DNA of 64,000 nt from positions 68,782-132,781 of the forward strand of contig CAZNWB010000001.1 in assembly GCA_964576535.1 (NCBI GenBank), written 5' to 3'. Within the stretch, counting starts at the first letter, position 1. Each line of letters starts with the position of its first letter. Positions 41,873-51,929 of this stretch are shown here, one piece after another. The position numbers were made by a program, and so were the translations under genes. Source of the DNA: 2-02-FULL-66-22 sp964576535. GTDB taxonomy: Bacteria > Methylomirabilota > Methylomirabilia > Methylomirabilales > 2-02-FULL-66-22. The notes beneath the pieces were generated by a model. The model made no database searches and was not told the DNA's origin. It saw only the letters and a program-made list of their open reading frames with translations.

Positions 41873-42268
41873 TTACCGCTTGGAGAACTGGAATCGGGCC
41901 CGCGCGCCCTTTTGGCCGTATTTCTTTCGCTCCTTCACACGGGGATCTCGCGTGAGCAATCCCGCCTTCTTCAGTGGGGTCCGCAGGGCCCCGTCCGCCT
42001 GCACCAAGGCCCGCGCGATCCCCAGGCGAATCGCCCCGGCCTGGCCGCTCGCGCCGCCCCCGCTGACGGTGGCCATGACGTCGAACTTCCCCTCCATCCC
42101 GACCACCTTGAGTGGTTGGGCCAGGACCATCTTGAGCGTCGGTCGAGGGAAGAAATCGTCCACCGGGCGGCTATTCACCTCGATCTTCCCCTCGCCCGGT
42201 TGCAACCAGACCCGCGCCACGGAACACTTGCGGCGTCCGGTTGCGTAAGTGCGCGATGTGAGCTCCAT
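41873..42268 (-). CDS. rpsI: 30S ribosomal protein S9
   Basis: 131 residues. TYATGRRKCSVARVWLQPGEGKIEVN begins the S9 fold, GGGASGQAGAIRLGIARAL is the conserved core, and the end RKKYGQKGARARFQFSKR is the universal tail that touches P-site tRNA. It is downstream of rplM, the usual pair. Confidence 0.97.
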   Translation of the reverse strand: MELTSRTYATGRRKCSVARVWLQPGEGKIEVNSRPVDDFFPRPTLKMVLAQPLKVVGMEGKFDVMATVSGGGASGQAGAIRLGIARALVQADGALRTPLKKAGLLTRDPRVKERKKYGQKGARARFQFSKR

Positions 42269-42288
42269 CCCTGCGTACTCTCCTTGAT

Positions 42289-42723
42289 TCAGTTCGAGGC
42301 GGGCAGCGGGGTTGGCCGCTGGGCCACGTGGGGGTGGCTCGGGCCGGCGTACACCTTCAGCTTCCCGAATAGCGCATCGCCCAGCTTATTCTTGGGCAGC
42401 ATCCCTCGCACCGCTTTTTCGAGGACGCGCTCCGGCTTTTCCCGCAGCAGCTTGCCCAGCCGGATCGTTTTCAGCCCCCCAGGATGCTGGGAGTGGTGAT
42501 GGTATTCTTTCTGGTGAAGCTTCCGGCCGGTCACCGCCACCTTCTCCGCGTTGATGATGACCACGAAGTCCCCCACGTCCATGTGGGGCGCGAAGACCGG
42601 CTTGTCTTTTCCACGCAGGATCACGGCCACACGGCTGGCCAGGCGACCCAGCGTCTGCCCCTGGGCATCCACCAGCACCCAGCGCCGGTTGATCTCTCCC
42701 GCTTTCGGCTGATACGTCTTCAT
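42289..42723 (-). CDS. rplM: 50S ribosomal protein L13
   Basis: 144 residues. It starts MKTYQPKAGEINRRWVLVDA, then GQTLGRLASRVAVILRGKDKPVFAPHMDVGDFVVIINAEKVAVTG and GMLPKNKLGDALFGKLKVYAG, all L13 signatures. The ATG at 42723 matches the family; the frame is open further up but over promoter sequence. Confidence 0.97.
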   Translation of the reverse strand: MKTYQPKAGEINRRWVLVDAQGQTLGRLASRVAVILRGKDKPVFAPHMDVGDFVVIINAEKVAVTGRKLHQKEYHHHSQHPGGLKTIRLGKLLREKPERVLEKAVRGMLPKNKLGDALFGKLKVYAGPSHPHVAQRPTPLPASN

Positions 42724-42780
42724 GAACCTCGCACACTCCCGGTGGGAGCAACCATCGCGCGTGTCGCCCCAAACCGCGTA

Positions 42781-42809
42781 AAAATACGCAGGGAACGCCA
42801 CTTTGTCAA
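42781..42809 (-). promoter_or_regulatory. Sigma-70 promoter of rplM-rpsI (TTGACA-17-TATTTT)
   Basis: On the minus strand TTGACA (42809-42804), 17 bp, TATTTT (42786-42781). The rplM ATG is 58 bp below the -10. Confidence 0.8.
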
Positions 42810-42860
42810 GCCAAATGTCCCCATTGTCTCAGGGCCTACGCTAGATGGCGGCATGGCGGA

Positions 42861-43160
42861 TAGCTGACGACTGTGGGCTGACCGCCGATCTTAGCCCGTA
42901 TTATTCGCGAAGACTGTATCTTCGCTCATAACCGCCCCGCGTTTCGCGGGGTTTCGACGCGGTGCTCACGCACCTTGCTCAAGACTAACCCGGGCTAACC
43001 CTGAGCGAAGGCCCACAGGGCCGTAGTCGAAGCCCGGAGGGCGGATTATTCACCTTTTCGTGAATAATTCGGGTTAGGCTTTGCAGATCCGAACGTGGTG
43101 CCGTAGACTCTCGCCGCTCTCATGGCTCGTTGCTCCTGGATTATGGCTGATCGCTGATGG
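42861..43160. repeat. Family B (NNGCTGA) units flanking a MITE-like insertion
   Basis: TAGCTGA, CGACTGT, GGGCTGA, CCGCCGA (42861-42888) and TGGCTGA-TCGCTGA-TGG (43146-43162) are period-7 units in the same orientation on either side of the 42892-43076 element. This suggests one array was split. With that element it accounts for the gene-free stretch 42810-43194. Confidence 0.5.
42892..43076. mobile_element. MITE-like element, 185 bp, with terminal inverted repeats and TA ends
   Basis: The left end TAGCCCGTATTATTCGCGAA matches the complement of the right end, TAACCCGAATTATTCACGAA, at 17 of 20 bases. Inside are further hairpins: GCGAAGA-CTGTA-TCTTCGC, CCCCGCG-TTT-CGCGGGG and ATTATTCAC-CTTTTC-GTGAATAAT. 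There is no coding frame. Such non-autonomous elements move with a transposase in trans; the parent family is not identified and no transposase is in the window. Confidence 0.55.
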
Positions 43161-43194
43161 TCAATCATCAAGCATGAAGGGAGGAAAGACGGGA

Positions 43195-43965
43195 ATGGCC
43201 AGGGAAAGGACGGTCCTGTACCGCCGGGATGGCCGCATCGCCCGTATCACCCTGAATCGGCCCGAGGTCCTCAACGCCGAGAACATGCCCTTCTTGAACG
43301 ACCTGACCGAGGCGGTCCACGCCCTGCGAGATGATCGCGAGGCTCGGGTGGCCATCGTGACCGGCGCCGGGCGGGCCTTCTGCGCGGGGGTGGACCTCAA
43401 GGCCCTCTCGACCGGGATCCTGGATCGCGCCTTCTTCACGGACATCGAGTACCTGTGGGAGATCCTGGAGAACTGCGACAAGGCCGTGATCTGCGGTATT
43501 CACGGCTACTGTCTGGGTGGGGGGCTCCAGATTGCGCTGGCCTGCGACCTGCGGGTCGCGGCGGAAGACGCTGTCCTGGGGCTGCCCGCTGTCAAGGAAT
43601 GCCTGATCCCTGGCCTCGGGACCTACCGCCTGCCCCGGTTGATCGGGATGGGCCGTGCCCGGGAATTGCTCCTGCTCGGCGATACGATTGACGCCGGCCG
43701 CGCCCTGGAGATCGGGCTGGTCAACAGCGTGGTCCCGCGTGACCAGCTTGAGGGGGCCTGCCTTGCCCTGGCGGACCGCCTCCTGGCGGTGCCCCACACC
43801 AGCCTGAGTCATATCAAGCGCCTGTCCAACCTCGCCTTCCAGACCGACTTCACCCGGTTCATGCAGGCCTTCGTCCCGGCCATGCAGGCCTGCCTGGCCT
43901 CGCCGGAGCACCAGGCCGCCATGGCCGCTCTCCGCGCCGAACAGGCAGCCAAGCCCAACTCATGA
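43195..43965 (+). CDS. Enoyl-CoA hydratase/isomerase family protein
   Basis: 256 residues of the crotonase fold. RIARITLNRPEVLNAENMPFLNDL and VTGAGRAFCAGVDLKALS form the first part of the CoA/oxyanion site; GIHGYCLGGGLQIALACDLRVAAEDAVLGLPAVKECLIPGLG is the second. Glu/Pro after LG fits a hydratase or isomerase, but members have diverse substrates. The ATG at 43195 follows GGGAGGAAAG. It stands alone on the plus strand amid minus genes, so the pathway is unknown. Confidence 0.9.
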   Translation: MARERTVLYRRDGRIARITLNRPEVLNAENMPFLNDLTEAVHALRDDREARVAIVTGAGRAFCAGVDLKALSTGILDRAFFTDIEYLWEILENCDKAVICGIHGYCLGGGLQIALACDLRVAAEDAVLGLPAVKECLIPGLGTYRLPRLIGMGRARELLLLGDTIDAGRALEIGLVNSVVPRDQLEGACLALADRLLAVPHTSLSHIKRLSNLAFQTDFTRFMQAFVPAMQACLASPEHQAAMAALRAEQAAKPNS

Positions 43966-43978
43966 TCGGCAGAGACCC

Positions 43979-44002
43979 TGATTGCCGGGTTGCCTGATTG
44001 CC
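43979..44002. repeat. Short one-armed period-8 array (NNNTTGCC)
   Basis: TGATTGCC, GGGTTGCC, TGATTGCC in exact 8-bp steps between the convergent enoyl-CoA hydratase and coaX genes. It resembles family D. Confidence 0.5.
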
Positions 44003-44005
44003 TTC

Positions 44006-44770
44006 CTACTGGTTCCGCTCGAAGAGGATGCGGAGGCCGGTGAGGGTGAGAAGGGGATCCACGTGGTCGATGGCCGTGGATTCGGCCAGGACGAGTTGCG
44101 CGAGACCGCCGGTGGCCACCGTCACCGCCCGGCCGCCCAGTTCCACCCGCATGCGGGCCACCACGCCCTCCACCAGGCCCAGGTACCCGTAGAAGAGTCC
44201 CGCCTGCATGCTGCCCACGGTATTCCTGCCGATGACGGCTTTGGGCCGGGTGATGTCCACGCGGGGGAGCTTGGCCGCGTGCTGGAAGAGGGCCTCCGAC
44301 GATATCCCGATCCCCGGGCAGATCACGCCGCCGATGTACTCCCCCCGGGGCGAAACGGCGTCGAAGGTCGTGGCTGTGCCGAAGTCCACGACGATGCAGG
44401 GGCCGCCGTACGCCTCGAAGGCAGCCACGGCGTTCACGATCCGGTCAGCCCCGACCTCCCGCGGTGATTCGTACAGGATCGGCATCCCGGTCTTGATCCC
44501 CGGGCCCACGACCAGCGGCTCGACCCCGAAATACTGGCGGGCCATCTCCTCCAGGGGGCCCTGGAGCGGGGGGACCACCGAGGAGAGGATCACGGCCGAG
44601 ACGCGTTCGAATGCCAGCCCGGCAAAATCGAAGAGGCCTTTGATGAGCATGGCGTACTCGTCGCAGGTTCCCTCGCGGCGCGTGGACAGGCGCCAGTGCA
44701 CCTTCAGGGCCTTCCCGTCGAACACCCCGAGGACGGTGTTGGTGTTCCCCACATCCAGCGCCAGTAACAT
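44006..44770 (-). CDS. coaX: Type III pantothenate kinase CoaX
   Basis: 254 residues. MLLALDVGNTNTVLGVFDG is the phosphate-1 site of the ASKHA fold, ESPREVGADRIVNAVAAFE with IVVDFGTATTFDAV forms the active site, and GGVICPGIGISSEALFQHAAKLP is the family block. It phosphorylates pantothenate to start CoA synthesis; type III enzymes are not inhibited by CoA. It is downstream of birA on the same strand. Confidence 0.96.
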   Translation of the reverse strand: MLLALDVGNTNTVLGVFDGKALKVHWRLSTRREGTCDEYAMLIKGLFDFAGLAFERVSAVILSSVVPPLQGPLEEMARQYFGVEPLVVGPGIKTGMPILYESPREVGADRIVNAVAAFEAYGGPCIVVDFGTATTFDAVSPRGEYIGGVICPGIGISSEALFQHAAKLPRVDITRPKAVIGRNTVGSMQAGLFYGYLGLVEGVVARMRVELGGRAVTVATGGLAQLVLAESTAIDHVDPLLTLTGLRILFERNQ

Positions 44771-44805
44771 CAGGACCCCACTACCTAGCCATTCTCGGGA
44801 GAACT

Positions 44806-44944
44806 GTAGCTGTCAGCCGTCAGTTGTCAGCCCTAGCGTCCCACATGAATTCTGCGTTCGTCACTCCTTGGGGAATGAACCTAGCTGGCGGTTCCTGTGT
44901 CTCGGACCCACAAGCTGACGGCTGACCGCTGATGGCTGAGCGCT
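44806..44944. repeat. Period-7 island, family B (NNGCTGA), between birA and coaX
   Basis: Left units GCTGTCAGCCGTCAGTTGTC (44809) face AAGCTGA, CGGCTGA, CCGCTGA, TGGCTGA, GCGCTCA (44912-44946). The birA stop codon (44946-44944) lies within the last unit. Confidence 0.75.
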
Positions 44945-45753
44945 CAGTGACGCATCCGGATCGAGACGTCGCCCGCAACCACGCGCCGAACGGTCCCGTT
45001 TTCCTTCCGCACCAGCAGGGCCCCGTCGGCGTCCAGGTCAACCGCCAGCCCGCTCCACCGCTCGTCCCCCGCCAGAACGTCCACCGGGGATCCCAGGATT
45101 GCGCTTCGTTCGCGTCCGCGCGCCAGGATGGTCTCAAGATGTCCCGTGGAAAACTCCCGGTACCACCCGTCGAGTCCATTGTAGATCTCAGCCGCGAGGT
45201 TGCCACGCGGGACCTCCCGACCGCTTGCCAGGCGGAGGGACGTGGCGGTCGCACGGAGCTCCTCAGGCAGATCCTGCGCCTCCTGCCCCACGTTGATGCC
45301 GATGCCCACGGCGACGTAGTTCACTCGGCTCTCCACGCTCGCTGTCTCTGTGAGGATCCCCACTACCTTCTTTCCGTTCACCAGAAGGTCGTTCGGCCAT
45401 TTCAGGCGCGGCGCGAGCCCGGTGACGCTCTCGATCGCCTCCGCCACGGCCAGGCCGGCAACCAGGGTGAGGAGCGGCGCCTGGCCCGCAGGCAGCCTCG
45501 GCCGCAAGAGGATCGAGGTGTACAACCCCACGCCAGGAGGCGAGGCCCACGGGCGGCCGAGCCGTCCCCGCCCCGCGGTCTGGCGATCCGCAATGACGGC
45601 CAGACCCTCGGGGGCCCCGTCACGGCCCGCGGCCATTACGCGATCGTTCGTGGAGCCGATCTCCCCCAGCACCTCCAGGGGGCGACCGATCACGCGGGAC
45701 CGGAGCCGGGCCTGGATTTGCTCCGGAGCCAAGTCGGATGGAATCACCACCAT
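44944..45753 (-). CDS. birA: Biotin--[acetyl-CoA-carboxylase] ligase (monofunctional BirA)
   Basis: 269 residues. DRQTAGRGRLGRPWASPPGVGLYTSI is the biotinyl-AMP loop, LKWPNDLLVNGKKVVGILTE the ATP/biotin site, and a small C-terminal SH3-like domain follows. There is no N-terminal helix-turn-helix, so unlike E. coli BirA it should not repress biotin genes. It attaches biotin to carboxylase carriers. It lies between valS and coaX. Confidence 0.94.
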   Translation of the reverse strand: MVVIPSDLAPEQIQARLRSRVIGRPLEVLGEIGSTNDRVMAAGRDGAPEGLAVIADRQTAGRGRLGRPWASPPGVGLYTSILLRPRLPAGQAPLLTLVAGLAVAEAIESVTGLAPRLKWPNDLLVNGKKVVGILTETASVESRVNYVAVGIGINVGQEAQDLPEELRATATSLRLASGREVPRGNLAAEIYNGLDGWYREFSTGHLETILARGRERSAILGSPVDVLAGDERWSGLAVDLDADGALLVRKENGTVRRVVAGDVSIRMRH

Positions 45754-45758
45754 TTGTA

Positions 45759-45828
45759 GCGCTCAGCCATCAGCATTCAGCCATCAGCGCCGATCAGCGA
45801 GCTGACCGCTGATTGCTGATCGCTGCCC
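45759..45828. repeat. Period-7 palindromic island, family B, between valS and birA
   Basis: CTCAGCCA-TCAGCAT-TCAGCCA-TCAGCGC faces GAGCTGA-CCGCTGA-TTGCTGA-TCGCTG with a tiny middle. The valS stop is 4 bp further on. Confidence 0.85.
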
Positions 45829-45831
45829 CTC

Positions 45832-48633
<2,802 letters not shown>

Positions 48634-48651
48634 TCCAAGCCCCGAAGTGAA

Positions 48652-48690
48652 ACGGGGACGCCGTCCCCCCCGCGGGGGCGGCGTCCCCGT
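48652..48690 (-). terminator. Hairpin between response-regulator gene and valS
   Basis: ACGGGGACGCC (48652-48662) pairs exactly with GGCGTCCCCGT (48680-48690), with an inner GC-rich pairing. On the minus strand TTTC follows. It is 20 bp after the response-regulator stop. Confidence 0.55.
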
Positions 48691-48709
48691 CAAGTGCTGG
48701 ATGGCAGCC

Positions 48710-50374
48710 TCAGGAGGGCTGCTTGCCTTCCGCCATGGTCCGGATCCGCTCGATCTCCCGGTTGATCAAGATCTCGGCGAGGTCCGGAACCACCTCCCAG
48801 ACGATACGCTCGATGCGTTCGATCAACTGGTTGCTGAGCTCTTTGGCCAGTTCGTGCGCGACCCGCTCCGTGACGGCCTGGCGCAGCGTTCCCATCTCCG
48901 GCCCCAGCGCCGCGGCCGGAGGAGCCGGGGGGGTCTCCGCCCCCTCGGATGGCGCCGGGGTCGCAAGAATTTCTGCCATGAGCGCAGCCGGGGGAGCGGC
49001 GGCGGCGGCCCTCACCAGGTCGCCGATCTCCACGGGGCCAGCGGAAGGCGTGGCCGTCCTGGGTGGCTCGGGAGGGATCTCGATCGCGGGCTCGAACGCC
49101 GGCGGGACCTCGGGGGAAGGCACAGCCGCTTCTGGCTTGCTGTCCACGAGGGGCTCAAGCTGTAGCTCGAGCACTTCCCCGATTCCGGATTCGAGTGGCG
49201 CCGCGCCTGGCGGGCGCAGGAGGTCCTCGATCGCCAGCTCCGGCGGCTCCCCGGTCCCCACCTCGACCAAGGGCAGCGATGGTCCCTGCATGTCGGCCGT
49301 CAGGTCGAAGACCGGCTCGTTCGCGGCAACCAGCCCTTCGAGGAGGCCGACCTCGGGCGCCGGCTCGGGAGGAGCTGCGGCCGACGCCTGGCCAGGAGTC
49401 ACCGTCGCGTGGCCCCGGACATCCTCCACGGATAGCGCCGGCGGTTCCCCGGTCCCCACCTCGACCAGGGGCAACGATGGTCCCTGCATGTCGGCCGTCA
49501 GGTCGAAGACCGGCTCGTCCGCGGGACGCGGCCCTTCGAGCGATCCGGGCTCGGGCGCCGGCTCCGGCGCGGATTCGGCCGTGACGCCGGAAGGCGGCTC
49601 GGGCGGCGTGGCGTGCTGCGGAGGAACGGGTCCCGGCGCCAGCAGCTCTTCCAGGGAAAGGCTCTGGGGAAAGGGCGAGGCGTCCGCCCCGGCGGTTTTT
49701 GGTACGGCTGGAATCGGCTCGAGCTCGAGACCCGGCAACTCCAATGCCGGCGGTTCGCCAGCCCTGGCCGGGGCGGTGGGCGCGGGCGGAGGAGGCGGCG
49801 CCGGGGCCGCAACCGGCGGCGGGATCGGCCGGGCCGGACGCGGGGTCGGGGGGACCCCGGGGATCGCGCGTGCGGCGACCGCTTTCGGGGGAGCGGGCGG
49901 CGCTACCGTGGGGGCGGGGCGCGGGGCTGCTGTTGGCGGCGGTGGTGCTGGTGGCGCCACCGTGGCGGCGGGGGCGGGAGCCGCCGGGCCCCCCAGGTCC
50001 ACCGTCCTGGCGAAGAGCAATTGCTTCACCCTGCTGATCAGGGCCTGGGACTCGAAGGGCTTGGTCAGGAAGTCGTTGGCCCCCGCACGCAGTCCCTGCT
50101 CCTTATCGAAGGCCTCGAACGTCCCAACGAGCATGATGATGGGGACCGCGCGAAGCATCGGCTCCGCCCGGAGGGCAGTGCAGACCTCGTACCCGTTCTT
50201 GTCCGGCATCACCAGATCCAAAAGGATCAGGTCGGGCTGGACTTCCTTGGCCTTGCGGATGGCCTCCTCGCCGCTCCGCACCGGGATGAGGACAAAGTCC
50301 TCTTTGCTGAAGGTCAGCTCCACGACCTTCTGGATCGTCACGCTGTCATCTGCGACCAGGATGCGAGCGCCCAT
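48710..50374 (-). CDS. Response regulator with long Pro/Ala repeat linker and conserved C-terminal helix domain
   Basis: 554 residues. The receiver domain (1-~120) has acidic D9/D10 (VADDSVTIQKV), the phospho-acceptor D53 (LLDLVMPDKNG), T85 and K105 (FLTKPFES). Then ~360 residues of Pro/Ala-rich sequence include two near-identical units (EPVFDLTADMQGPSLPLVEV, 66 residues apart) and other acidic-hydrophobic short motifs. The last ~60 residues (HELAKELSNQLIERIERIVW, EVVPDLAEILINREIERI) form a helical domain also seen, as I recall, in deltaproteobacterial gliding and chemotaxis-type regulators. There is no DNA-binding or output-enzyme domain. CheW genes upstream suggest a polarity or motility circuit. 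Confidence 0.85.
   Translation of the reverse strand: MGARILVADDSVTIQKVVELTFSKEDFVLIPVRSGEEAIRKAKEVQPDLILLDLVMPDKNGYEVCTALRAEPMLRAVPIIMLVGTFEAFDKEQGLRAGANDFLTKPFESQALISRVKQLLFARTVDLGGPAAPAPAATVAPPAPPPPTAAPRPAPTVAPPAPPKAVAARAIPGVPPTPRPARPIPPPVAAPAPPPPPAPTAPARAGEPPALELPGLELEPIPAVPKTAGADASPFPQSLSLEELLAPGPVPPQHATPPEPPSGVTAESAPEPAPEPGSLEGPRPADEPVFDLTADMQGPSLPLVEVGTGEPPALSVEDVRGHATVTPGQASAAAPPEPAPEVGLLEGLVAANEPVFDLTADMQGPSLPLVEVGTGEPPELAIEDLLRPPGAAPLESGIGEVLELQLEPLVDSKPEAAVPSPEVPPAFEPAIEIPPEPPRTATPSAGPVEIGDLVRAAAAAPPAALMAEILATPAPSEGAETPPAPPAAALGPEMGTLRQAVTERVAHELAKELSNQLIERIERIVWEVVPDLAEILINREIERIRTMAEGKQPS
49241..49519. repeat. Intragenic 80-bp direct repeat in the response regulator linker
   Basis: Two copies (49241-49321 and 49439-49519, 198 bp apart) differ at few bases. 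They encode the repeated FDLTADMQGPSLPLVEVGTG unit. Confidence 0.8.
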
Positions 50375-50410
50375 GCGATCCTCCCCACCCAGCCCCTGCC
50401 GGCCGTCCCG

Positions 50411-50427
50411 CCCCGCCGAAGGCGGGG
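50411..50427. repeat. Short palindrome CCCCGCC-GAA-GGCGGGG
   Basis: It immediately follows the stop codon of the CheW gene at 50428. The same stem with other loops occurs at 39044, 48580 and 58228. Confidence 0.7.
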
Positions 50428-50913
50428 CTAGGCAAGCAGCGTAATCGGCTCCTCCGACGTGAAGAGTTTCGCCTCATCCAGCCACACGACGGGTCGTCCG
50501 CCGGCGTTGGCTACCCCCCGGATGAATTCCGCCCGGATGCCCAGCATCCGGGGTGGAGGGGTCAGCACCTTCTCCACCGGCAGGGACAACACGCGCAGGA
50601 CCTGATCCACCATCAACCCCACCACGGAATCCTGCGCGATGCCCCTGAGGAGCAGGATCGCGGGATGCACGGGCGCCGGCCCGTCCACCCCCAGCCGCTT
50701 GCGCAGGCTCACGACGGGGAGGAAGCGCCCCTTGTGCAGCATGATTCCCTCGACGAAGGGGGGGCACCTCGGTGTCTTGGTTGGGACCTGGTAGTCCAGG
50801 ATGTGTTGCACCCAGTTGAGGTCCACGGCGAACTGCCTGCCCGCCAGGAGGAACATCAGGACCGACACCTCGTCCTGCGCCACGCTGGAGGGCATCGTAT
50901 CCGTCTGTGCCAT
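50428..50913 (-). CDS. CheW-domain protein (proximal to response regulator)
   Basis: 161 residues, a single CheW fold. VLMFLLAGRQFAVDLNWVQHIL, then VEGIMLHKGRFLPVVSLRKRLGV and VVGLMVDQVLRVLSLPVEKVLTPP match the family beta-barrel. CheW links receptors to the CheA kinase. No cheA or receptor gene is in the window. It is 53 bp upstream of the response-regulator gene on the same strand. Confidence 0.9.
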   Translation of the reverse strand: MAQTDTMPSSVAQDEVSVLMFLLAGRQFAVDLNWVQHILDYQVPTKTPRCPPFVEGIMLHKGRFLPVVSLRKRLGVDGPAPVHPAILLLRGIAQDSVVGLMVDQVLRVLSLPVEKVLTPPPRMLGIRAEFIRGVANAGGRPVVWLDEAKLFTSEEPITLLA

Positions 50914-51062
50914 GCGACCTCTCCGGATCCGCCGAACCGCACTCAGTGCTTGATTTCATAATTTCGTGCAGGGTTGGCCGGAACCAACCCCGTACGAAAC
51001 CCCCTTGGCAAAGGGCGATCCGTATCGGGGGAACCCTGATACGGATCTATGAAGTCAAGGAC

Positions 51063-51572
51063 TCAGGAGCCGCCCGCATAGAACTGGACGACCTCGTCGA
51101 GTCCCGTCAACCCCTCCTCGTTGACCAGCAGGATGATCCGGTCCTGGCGGCTGTAGAGCCCGCGGAAACACGCGGGGTCCAGGAGCGTGGCCAGCGCCGG
51201 CATCGGCGCGATCCGGGCCGGATCCACCTCGACCATCTCCAGGACCTCATCCACCAAAAGCCCGAGCGCTCGTCCCTGCGCCTGCGTCAACAGGACGCGT
51301 GCCGTCGCCGGAATTTCAGCCGGGGAACCCTCGAACAGCGCTCGCATGCGGATGACAGGAAGCCTGCGCCCCCGATACGTGAGCGCGACGCAGGCCTGGT
51401 AGGCAGGGGCTGGCAAGGCCGTGAGCCCGTCGGGCAGCAGAACCTGTCGCAGCCCTCGGAGCCCCACTCCGTAGGTTTCGTCGCCGACGCGAAACAGCAG
51501 AAACTTCTCCCGGGCCGCGGGGCCCTCCGCTTTGCCACGGGTCCGTTGCTTCGTCGTCGTGAGGGGTCCCAA
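51063..51572 (-). CDS. CheW-domain protein (distal)
   Basis: 169 residues. KFLLFRVGDETYGVGLRGLRQVL, ALTYRGRRLPVIRMRALFEG and RALGLLVDEVLEMVEVDPARIAPMP are CheW blocks, with an 18-residue charged N-terminal lead. It differs clearly from the neighbouring CheW protein, so the two are not a recent duplication. It is the first gene of the minus-strand group behind a consensus promoter. Confidence 0.9.
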   Translation of the reverse strand: MGPLTTTKQRTRGKAEGPAAREKFLLFRVGDETYGVGLRGLRQVLLPDGLTALPAPAYQACVALTYRGRRLPVIRMRALFEGSPAEIPATARVLLTQAQGRALGLLVDEVLEMVEVDPARIAPMPALATLLDPACFRGLYSRQDRIILLVNEEGLTGLDEVVQFYAGGS

Positions 51573-51587
51573 TCACTCCCCTTTCGG

Positions 51588-51625
51588 CCCGCGAGTCTCC
51601 TCTCGGCCTGCGAGTCTCCTCCACG
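51588..51625. repeat. Tandem direct repeat in the cheW leader
   Basis: GCCCGCGAGTCTCCTC and GCCTGCGAGTCTCCTC lie next to each other between the cheW promoter and start codon. Confidence 0.6.
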
Positions 51626-51638
51626 CAGGAGTGCGGTC

Positions 51639-51667
51639 ACAATACTCACCACCCCCAGGATTGTCAA
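51639..51667 (-). promoter_or_regulatory. Sigma-70 promoter of the cheW-cheW-response regulator group (TTGACA-17-TATTGT)
   Basis: On the minus strand TTGACA (51667-51662), 17 bp, TATTGT (51644-51639). It is divergent from the promoter at 51758. Confidence 0.75.
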
Positions 51668-51757
51668 GCCCTTTCCCCCTCGCCTGGCAGCCATCGAGTT
51701 CCCTAACCCCGCGCCACAAATGGCGGGATAGATACGCCCCTCCCCTGGCGTTCTCCC

Positions 51758-51787
51758 TTGACCCATTCCCCATGCCGGTTGTATACA
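51758..51787 (+). promoter_or_regulatory. Sigma-70-type promoter of the MocA-like oxidoreductase gene (TTGACC-18-TATACA)
   Basis: TTGACC (51758-51763), 18 bp, TATACA (51782-51787). The two divergent promoters and leaders account for the gene-free stretch 51573-51929. Confidence 0.6.
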
Positions 51788-51929
51788 TGGTCGCCGTCCT
51801 CGAATCGAGTTTGCTTCTGGTGCGAAGGGATCGCATCGGAGACGATTCTTGTCCGATCCGTTCGGCGCGGGGGCGGCACGTGGAACGCCCTCATTCTACC
51901 GCCGGCCAGCCTTACGAGGAGCCCTTCGA

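Noticed and set aside
42892..43076. tRNA or other structured RNA gene
   Set aside because: Hairpins do not form a cloverleaf and no anticodon arm or TTCGA loop is placed correctly; the terminal inverted repeats fit a MITE better.
48723..50444. Gly/Ser-rich plus-strand frame opposite the response regulator
   Set aside because: Its composition is the reverse complement of the Pro/Ala linker codons; no start context.
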